A stretch of 19,825 nt of DNA. Origin: Maricaulis sp048270265. GTDB lineage: Bacteria > Pseudomonadota > Alphaproteobacteria > Caulobacterales > Maricaulaceae. Positions 13,941 through 19,825 of this stretch are shown here, piece by piece. Each line of letters starts with the position of its first letter. The stretch's first letter is position 1. The DNA lies in the NCBI RefSeq assembly GCF_048270265.1, contig NZ_JBLWTD010000037.1:1-19825 (forward strand), written 5' to 3'. The notes beneath the pieces were generated by a model. It was not told the DNA's origin and did not search any database. It saw nothing but the letters and a program-made list of their open reading frames with translations. A program made the translations under genes and the position numbers.

Positions 13941-14072
13941 AAATCTCCACGCGGCCTGCCGCTGGAGGTTTGAGGGTTCCTCCCCGGATTGGGAGGTGTG
14001 CGGGACGCCGGCGAATGCCGGTTAGCGCAATAAATAGTTGAGACATTCGAGACGTCCCGCACGTGGAGATTT
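13941..14072. repeat. Branched inverted-repeat element (possible structured RNA)
   Basis: A 132-base unit bounded by perfect 11-base inverted ends AAATCTCCACG/CGTGGAGATTT (13941-13951 with 14062-14072). Inside are further perfect stems: GCGG/CCGC (13951-13954 with 13959-13962), CCTCCC/GGGAGG (13979-13984 with 13991-13996), GTGCGGGACG/CGTCCCGCAC (13998-14007 with 14053-14062) and CCGGC/GCCGG (14008-14012 with 14017-14021). Together they can fold as a multi-branch junction closed by the outer stem. No family is recognised. On the minus strand it would be part of the thiE leader. Confidence 0.6.
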
Positions 14073-14303
14073 ACTCAGGCCCCTCGCGGGCCCTGCCTCG
14101 AAATGACCGTGGAAGATTGGTCGAGCCCTAATGCCTCACTTCCCCGATCATGGCCCCACCGGAACTCGGGCTGTCACGCCTTTGTGCGGATGGGCTCCAC
14201 GCTCCCGATCGCCGCAAGTGACTGAGCTCACGCCTCCCGTGCAACCGGAACGCTGGAAGCATAAGCGCAGGCAGAGGGGGTGGGGATAACATCACCAAAA
14301 TAT

Positions 14304-14386
14304 CGTCATCCCGACAAAGGTCGGGACCTCGATAGACCGGGCTCCGCACCTGTCCCGCCTGGGTCCTGACTTGCGTCAGGATGACG
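14304..14386. repeat. Intergenic palindromic repeat with CGTCATCC ends
   Basis: An 83-base imperfect palindrome. The outer ends are CGTCATCCCGAC and GTCAGGATGACG (11 of 12 positions pair). Each end contains a 6-bp hairpin with a 4-base loop: CCCGAC-AAAG-GTCGGG (14310-14325) and CCTGAC-TTGC-GTCAGG (14365-14380). This form, with CGTCATCC and GGATGACG ends, is like dispersed intergenic palindromic repeats common in alphaproteobacterial genomes. Only one copy lies in the window. Confidence 0.65.
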
Positions 14387-14541
14387 TGGGATAATTGTCG
14401 GACGTGGGGGATAGGCGCCGGATCCCGGCCCAAATGCAGCCGTCAACGCACGGCGTTCATCTGGCCGTCATCAACGGCAAGGCATGTTGCGAGACATCAA
14501 CCAGAGATCCTGTTGCGATCCAGTTCTATTAGGGGAATTAC

Positions 14542-15000
14542 ATGTCCATCAAAACCGTTCTTGCCGCCACCCTCGCTGTTGCCGCGCTGACCGGCGTCGC
14601 TTCCGCCCAGAATTATTCGCTGCCGCCGACCTATGGTTCCGTGGCACTGAATCCCGGCTTCATGCCTGACCCCTACCAGGTACAGGTCGTCGCTGGCGGC
14701 ACGATTGATGCCTCCTCGCTCAGCCCTGCCTGCGTCGGGATGATCGCCAATGCGCCGGATTATCGCCTGCAATACGGCGGCGGTGGCTCCCAGCTCTTCA
14801 TCGGCGTCACCTCCTCGGCCGACACGACCCTGGTCGTCAACGGCCCGGACGGCAGCTGGTATTGCAACGACGATTACAACGGCCTGAACCCGGTCGTCGG
14901 CGGAGAGAGCCCGGATGGCGGCCAGTATGATATCTGGGTCGGCACCTATGGCAGCTCGACGGCGCCTGCCACCATCTTCATCACCGAATACGCCCAGTAG
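14542..15000 (+). CDS. Small secreted protein of unknown function
   Basis: A 152-residue protein with a textbook signal peptide (residues 1-22, ending ASA before Gln23). The mature part is acidic and rich in Gly, Ser, Asp, Tyr and beta-strand patterns. It has two cysteines, C64 in SPACVGMIAN and C108 in DGSWYCNDD, which could form a disulfide. Strings such as GSVALNPGFMPDPYQVQVVA (32-51), TTLVVNGPDGSWYCNDDYNG (95-114) and GGQYDIWVGTYG (127-138) look like a conserved domain I have seen in small exported proteins, but I cannot name a function; the absence of a protease triad argues against an enzyme call. AGGGGAA (14531-14537) supports the start. A strong terminator follows, so it is monocistronic. 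Confidence 0.8.
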   Translation: MSIKTVLAATLAVAALTGVASAQNYSLPPTYGSVALNPGFMPDPYQVQVVAGGTIDASSLSPACVGMIANAPDYRLQYGGGGSQLFIGVTSSADTTLVVNGPDGSWYCNDDYNGLNPVVGGESPDGGQYDIWVGTYGSSTAPATIFITEYAQ

Positions 15001-15025
15001 ATTTCAGACCATCGCCGAAACGAGA

Positions 15026-15055
15026 ACGGGGCCCGCAATGCGGGCCCCGTTTTTT
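15026..15055 (+). terminator. Intrinsic terminator after the secreted-protein gene
   Basis: A perfect 11-bp stem ACGGGGCCCGC/GCGGGCCCCGT (15026-15036 with 15040-15050), a 3-base loop and a T run through 15055. It may also slow transcription arriving from the convergent fba gene, though the minus-strand T run is poor. Confidence 0.9.
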
Positions 15056-15080
15056 GTGGGTGGCGACAGGCGGTCGCGGC

Positions 15081-16127
15081 TTACGCCCCGGCCAGTTCCT
15101 TCTCCATCGCCGCATCATATTCGCCCAGTGCGGCGAGGCTGTTCATCCTGGCGCGGTGATTGAAGGCCGCCTGGGCCGCATCAACATTGCCAGGCTTACC
15201 AGCCCAGACCTTCAGCGGCGCCGCCTGCAGCGCGCGGCCATAGGAGAAGCTGACCGGCCAGGGCAGGTCATAATTCGCGGTCATGGCATTGAGGTGAGCC
15301 GTGGCTTCCTCATCGGACTGACCACCCGACAGGAAAGCGATGCCCGGAACAGCGGCCGGCACGCAATTGGCCAGACACTGTACGGTCATGTCGGCGACTT
15401 CCTCGATGCTGGCGCGATCGTCATTCTTCGTGCCCGAGATCACCATGTTCGGCTTCAGGATCGTGCCTTCCAGGATCACGCCCTGGTCAAACAGCTCGCG
15501 ATAGAGCGTCTTGAGCGCGAATTCTGTGACTTCATAGCAGCGCTCGATCGAGTGATCGCCATCCATGATGACTTCCGGCTCGACGATCGGAACGATATTG
15601 GCTTCCTGGCACAGCGCCGCATAGCGGGCCAGGGCGTGCATATTGGTATTGATGCAATACTGGCTCGGCATGGATTCATCGCCATTGCGGCCGATATTGA
15701 TCACCGCGCGCCATTTGGCAAAGCGGGCACCGAGACCGTAATAATCTGCGAGGCGGTCGCGCAGGCCATCAAGGCCTTCGGTGATCATCTCGCCATCGCT
15801 GCCGGCCAGTGCCTTGGCACCGGTATCGACCTTGATGCCCGGGATCGCGCCGGCGGCCTCGATCAGCTTGGTCAGCGGCGTGCCGTCCTTGGCCTTCTGA
15901 CGGATGGTCTCGTCATAGAGGATCACCCCGGAGACATACTGGCTCATCGCCGGTTCGGTGCGGAACAGCATCTCGCGCCAGTCGCGGCGGTTATCGGCCG
16001 TATTTTCCAGATCGATCGAGGCAAAGCGCTTGCCGATCGTGCCGGTGGATTCGTCTGCGGCCAGCAGGCCCTTGCCCGGTGCCACCATGGCGCAGGCGGT
16101 TTCGTTGAGTTGGTCCAGATCCATCAT
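15081..16127 (-). CDS. Class I fructose-bisphosphate aldolase
   Basis: A 348-residue class I (Schiff-base) aldolase. It shows LLAADESTGTIGKRF (21-35), the active-site pair Lys138 in FAKWR and Glu183 in IVEPE, and the Schiff-base Lys225 in LEGTILKPNMV. The late LSGGQSDEEAT loop and FSYGRALQ segment bind the substrate phosphate. It cleaves fructose 1,6-bisphosphate to dihydroxyacetone phosphate and glyceraldehyde 3-phosphate, or the reverse in gluconeogenesis. No metal-dependent class II features are present. ATG codons at 16127 and 16124 are both possible; GGGGA precedes them. It is the last gene of the gap-pgk-fba series, separated from pgk by 121 bases, so it may have its own promoter. Confidence 0.95.
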   Translation of the reverse strand: MMDLDQLNETACAMVAPGKGLLAADESTGTIGKRFASIDLENTADNRRDWREMLFRTEPAMSQYVSGVILYDETIRQKAKDGTPLTKLIEAAGAIPGIKVDTGAKALAGSDGEMITEGLDGLRDRLADYYGLGARFAKWRAVINIGRNGDESMPSQYCINTNMHALARYAALCQEANIVPIVEPEVIMDGDHSIERCYEVTEFALKTLYRELFDQGVILEGTILKPNMVISGTKNDDRASIEEVADMTVQCLANCVPAAVPGIAFLSGGQSDEEATAHLNAMTANYDLPWPVSFSYGRALQAAPLKVWAGKPGNVDAAQAAFNHRARMNSLAALGEYDAAMEKELAGA

Positions 16128-16248
16128 GTCATCCCCAGCTTGGTTCGATCTTTGTCTTCAGCATCATGTTTCGGGCCCCTTCTATACAGAGCCCGGGCGA
16201 ATCCCAAGACAGGAAACGGCCCGTATTGCGCTTTTCGCTGCCGCCGCG

Positions 16249-17460
16249 TCAGGCGTTGACGCGCTCAGCCTGCATCAACACCTCAACGCCCGGCAAGGCC
16301 TTGCCCTCCATCCACTCGAGGAAGGCACCGCCCGCCGTCGAAATGAAGGTGAAATCATCGGCGACGCCGGCCTGGTTGAGCGCCGCGACCGTATCGCCGC
16401 CGCCGCCAACTGCCACAAGTCCGTTCTCACGCGCGGCCTGCGCGACATGATCCGCCACAGCCATTGTCGCGGCATCGAAAGGCGGCGTCTCGAACGCGCC
16501 GAGCGGACCGTTCCAGATCAGCGTCTTGCAGGTGTCGATTGCCTGGTTGAGCGCGACAACCGTGCCCGGACCGCAATCGAGGATCATTTCATCCGCGCCG
16601 ACATCATGGATCGAGGTCAGGCGGGTTTCCGGGTTCGCCTTGAATTCCTTCGCCAACACGACATCGCTCGGCAAAATGACCCGGCAGCCCGCTTCCTCCG
16701 CCGCGACCAGGATCAACCGCGCCGTGTCGGCCAGATCGGCCTCGCACAGGCTGGCGCCGACCTTGATGCCCTGGGCGTGCAACAGCGTATTGGCCATGCC
16801 GCCGCCGACGAAGAGGATGTCGACCTTCTTCACCAGATTCTTCAGGAGATCGATCTTGGAGGAGACCTTGGCGCCGCCGACCAGCGCGATCAGCGGGCGC
16901 TCGGGCTTTTCAAGCGCGGCCACGAGATGATCGATCTCGCGCTGCATCGCCAGTCCGGCATAGGCCGGCAGCAAATGCGCCACGCCCTCGGTGGAGCCAT
17001 GGGCGCGGTGAGCGGCGGAGAAGGCGTCATTGACGTAGATATCGCCGAGGCGCGCCAGCGCTGCGGCGAAGGCCGGATCATTGGCCTCCTCGCCGGGCTC
17101 GAAGCGCGTATTCTGCAGCAGCAGCACGTCGCCATCGGCCATGTCGGCCACAGCCGAAGCGGCATCGTCGCCGACGATGTCATCGACGAAATCAACCGCA
17201 ACGCCAAGCAGATCGGCCAGGGGCTGAGCCACGGGCTCAAGCGAAAGGCCGGTGACGCGGCAACCCTTGGGGCGGCCGAAATGGGCCAGCAGGATCACTT
17301 TCGCCCCGGCTTCGCGCAGGAATTCGATCGTCGGCAGGGCCGATTGCAGACGGGTATCGTCGGTGACGTTTCCATCCTTCATCGGCACATTGAAATCGAC
17401 ACGCACAAGCACGCGCTTGCCGGCAATATCAGCGTCCTGGATGCGGCGGATCATGGTCAT
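16249..17460 (-). CDS. pgk: Phosphoglycerate kinase
   Basis: A 403-residue kinase of normal length. The N-domain has VLVRVDFNVPMKDG (17-30) and LLAHFGRPKG (57-66), which hold the basic patch for 3-phosphoglycerate. The hinge and C-domain have LVGGAKVSSKIDLL and GGGDTVAAL near the nucleotide site. The last motif reads STAGGAFLEWMEG rather than the common STGGGA, a variant seen in alphaproteobacteria. It converts 1,3-bisphosphoglycerate and ADP to 3-phosphoglycerate and ATP. The start at 17460 lies four bases from the stop of a small membrane-protein gene, so the two are translationally linked. The upstream partner gap supplies its substrate. Confidence 0.97.
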   Translation of the reverse strand: MTMIRRIQDADIAGKRVLVRVDFNVPMKDGNVTDDTRLQSALPTIEFLREAGAKVILLAHFGRPKGCRVTGLSLEPVAQPLADLLGVAVDFVDDIVGDDAASAVADMADGDVLLLQNTRFEPGEEANDPAFAAALARLGDIYVNDAFSAAHRAHGSTEGVAHLLPAYAGLAMQREIDHLVAALEKPERPLIALVGGAKVSSKIDLLKNLVKKVDILFVGGGMANTLLHAQGIKVGASLCEADLADTARLILVAAEEAGCRVILPSDVVLAKEFKANPETRLTSIHDVGADEMILDCGPGTVVALNQAIDTCKTLIWNGPLGAFETPPFDAATMAVADHVAQAARENGLVAVGGGGDTVAALNQAGVADDFTFISTAGGAFLEWMEGKALPGVEVLMQAERVNA

Positions 17461-17464
17461 TCAC

Positions 17465-17836
17465 TCAACTCCGAAACGTGTGGACGGCCAAGCCTATCAG
17501 GTAGGCGAATCCTGGCCAGATGATGAGCCAGTTGGCGGCCGCGACCGTGAGGCGCAACAGCGCCGATGCAGGGGCTAGCCTGGGAAATGGCAGAAAGAAC
17601 CAGGGAAATACAAACCCGGGCAAACCGTGTTTCTCAGCGAGATAACTTATCTTGCGGGCCTCGAAAACGAGTGCGCGAGGCAAGGTGATTACGATGAGAT
17701 AAAGTGCATATCCGACGAAAGGATGCTGGGTCGAATCAGCGACCGCAGCCATCACGACGAAGCCGGCGATTGCGCCAAGACCACGCTCTGGCCGATCAAA
17801 GGGCCGGAACTCGAAGATCGGCTCCCGATCGGTCAC
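17465..17836 (-). CDS. Small integral membrane protein between gap and pgk
   Basis: A 123-residue hydrophobic protein with three or four membrane segments: about 20-35, 39-57, 74-88 (aromatic, GFVFPWFFLPFP) and 93-119. The N-terminus (MTDREPIFEFRPFDRPERG) is charged and probably cytoplasmic. I do not recognise the family. The start is GTG at 17836, with a GGGGGAG ribosome site (minus strand) beginning within the gap stop region; no good ATG is available. It starts 15 bases after gap and ends four bases before pgk, so it is inside the operon. Its codon choice looks less GC-biased than its neighbours, which hints at later acquisition, but I made no count. A role in glycolysis is not implied by sequence. 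Confidence 0.7.
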   Translation of the reverse strand: MTDREPIFEFRPFDRPERGLGAIAGFVVMAAVADSTQHPFVGYALYLIVITLPRALVFEARKISYLAEKHGLPGFVFPWFFLPFPRLAPASALLRLTVAAANWLIIWPGFAYLIGLAVHTFRS

Positions 17837-17851
17837 GCCGCCTTTCTCCCC

Positions 17852-18862
<1,011 letters not shown>

Positions 18863-19142
18863 ACCCAGTCTCCTCAATACCGATAACTATCTCCCGGCGC
18901 CGGTGCGACGGGCTGTTGGTGAATTTGGCGCGGATTTACCCGCCTTTGAGGCTACAGTCCACCGGATGATTGCGGCAAAACAGCGTCGCTGGTTATTCCA
19001 GAGGCCTCGAAAATGCGTCTTGAACTGTGCCTGAGCAGGACTCCACCTGCTTGACCGCAGAGCAGGGACTTGAATTGAATCCGGACGCCTGCGAGAAACA
19101 GAGTAGAAAACCACATCAACACCATGGGCGGACGCCAGTACT

Positions 19143-19825
19143 ATGAAAGTTATCGTTCTCGGTGGGGACGGCTTCTGCGGATGGCCGACAGCGCTCCACC
19201 TCTCCAATCTCGGCCATGACATCGTCATCGTCGACAATCTCTCGCGCCGGATGATCGACGTCGAACTGGAAGTGGAATCGCTGACGCCGATCCGGCCAAT
19301 GAGCGAGCGCATCGCCGCCTGGAAAGAAGTTTCCGGCCGCGACATCCGCTTCGTCAGCATGAATATCGGCAAGGATTTCCAGGAATTCATCGATCTGATC
19401 GATGAGGAAAAACCCGATACCATCGTGCATTTCGCCGAACAGCGCGCCGCGCCCTACTCGATGAAATCGGCCCGCCACAAGCGCTACACGGTCGACAACA
19501 ATCTCAACGCCACCAATGACGTCCTTGCGGCGATCGTCGACAGCGGCCGGGACATCCATCTCGTCCACCTCGGCACGATGGGCGTCTATGGCTATGGCAC
19601 GGCGGGCATGAAAATTCCCGAGGGCTATCTCAAGGTGAAGGTCCAGACCGATGAAGGCCTGAAGGATCAGGAGATCCTCTATCCGGCCAATCCGGGCTCG
19701 ATCTACCACATGACCAAGACCCAGGATCAGTTGTTCTTCCATTTCTACAACAAGAACGACAAGGTGAAGATTACCGACCTCCACCAAGGCATTGTCTGGG
19801 GCACCCAGACCAATGAGACCAAGCG
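19143..19825 (+). CDS. sqdB: UDP-sulfoquinovose synthase SQD1/SqdB (partial, C-terminus beyond window)
   Basis: The first 227 residues of an extended SDR run off the right edge. Features: the NAD loop GGDGFCG (7-13), DNLSRR (31-36), HFAEQRAAPYSMKS (96-109), Thr145 in HLGTMGVYG and the catalytic YHMTK (Y188, K192), followed by DLHQGIVWGTQTNET. HFAEQRAAPYSM and HQGIVWGTQT are hallmarks of SQD1/SqdB, which makes UDP-sulfoquinovose from UDP-glucose and sulfite for the sulfolipid SQDG. The ribosome site is weak. The upstream 280-base gap to the divergent gap gene shows no strong promoter. A glycosyltransferase partner (SqdD or SqdX type) would be expected to the right. Confidence 0.92.
   Translation, partial: MKVIVLGGDGFCGWPTALHLSNLGHDIVIVDNLSRRMIDVELEVESLTPIRPMSERIAAWKEVSGRDIRFVSMNIGKDFQEFIDLIDEEKPDTIVHFAEQRAAPYSMKSARHKRYTVDNNLNATNDVLAAIVDSGRDIHLVHLGTMGVYGYGTAGMKIPEGYLKVKVQTDEGLKDQEILYPANPGSIYHMTKTQDQLFFHFYNKNDKVKITDLHQGIVWGTQTNETK

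Larger units (their letters stand above)
13880..14541. other. 662-base non-coding region between thiE and the secreted-protein gene
   Basis: No convincing gene is present on either strand; the open frames here have no family similarity and no ribosome site. It holds the promoters of two divergent genes and two structured elements, described separately (13941-14072 and 14304-14386). Between them, 14073-14303 shows nothing I can name. Confidence 0.7.

Noticed and set aside
14020..14046. Integron attC-like site (GTTAGCGC and GTTGAGAC near an inverted repeat)
   Set aside because: The core triplets are not in the required inverted arrangement and the bases after GTT do not fit the R-R-R-Y rule at both ends.
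13880..14110. TPP riboswitch before thiE
   Set aside because: The conserved CTGAGA and downstream TPP-binding strings are not present on the minus strand; the structure there is a different branched repeat.
16128..16248. Promoter of fba, TTGGGA with TATAGA on the minus strand
   Set aside because: The spacer is only 15 bases, too short for confidence; a separate fba promoter remains possible.

Overview
The window is a GC-rich chromosomal segment from an alphaproteobacterium, most likely a Caulobacterales/Maricaulales (Hyphomonadaceae-type) organism. This rests on family content: an RcdA-type (DUF1465) ClpXP adaptor, a TrcR-type (DUF1013) regulator, a DgcB-like diguanylate cyclase, DUF465 and DUF1192 small helical proteins, and promoter-like sequences of the Caulobacter housekeeping type (TTGnnn, 17-18 bp, GCTAnn). 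The species assignment is inference; no database was searched.

Layout. Positions 1-2700 hold purE (minus, cut by the window edge), a DgcB-like GGDEF gene (plus), and the flavin prenyltransferase gene ubiX flanked by two DUF465 paralogues. Positions 2700-7450 hold a periplasmic TPR protein, an SDR oxidoreductase, trcR with an unusual leader, a PIG3-type quinone oxidoreductase, a DUF1192 protein and rcdA, closed by a strong bidirectional terminator shared with rpmE. Positions 7450-8450 hold rpmE and a chromosomal ccdAB-like toxin-antitoxin pair with a palindromic operator inside its promoter. Positions 8450-13880 form a minus-strand series: thiE, a Sel1-repeat protein, efp, an inositol monophosphatase, and an uncharacterised MotA/ExbB-like plus OmpA/MotB-like pair. 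Positions 13880-14541 are non-coding and carry two structured elements, followed by a small secreted protein. Positions 15081-18862 are a minus-strand lower-glycolysis cluster, gap - small membrane protein - pgk - fba (class I). From 19143 a UDP-sulfoquinovose synthase gene runs off the right edge.

How the genes fit together. Most of the window is housekeeping: purine, flavin/quinone and thiamine metabolism, translation, and triose-phosphate interconversion. A recurring theme is cell-cycle control of the Caulobacter type: RcdA delivers CtrA to ClpXP with PopA and c-di-GMP, a GGDEF enzyme can make that c-di-GMP, and TrcR is linked to cell-cycle transcription. The less ordinary items are the proton-channel/peptidoglycan-anchor pair of unknown purpose, the multi-branched inverted-repeat element at 13941-14072, the terminator-like hairpin between promoter and ribosome site of trcR, and the ccdAB-like pair whose toxin lacks the canonical C-terminal tripeptide.
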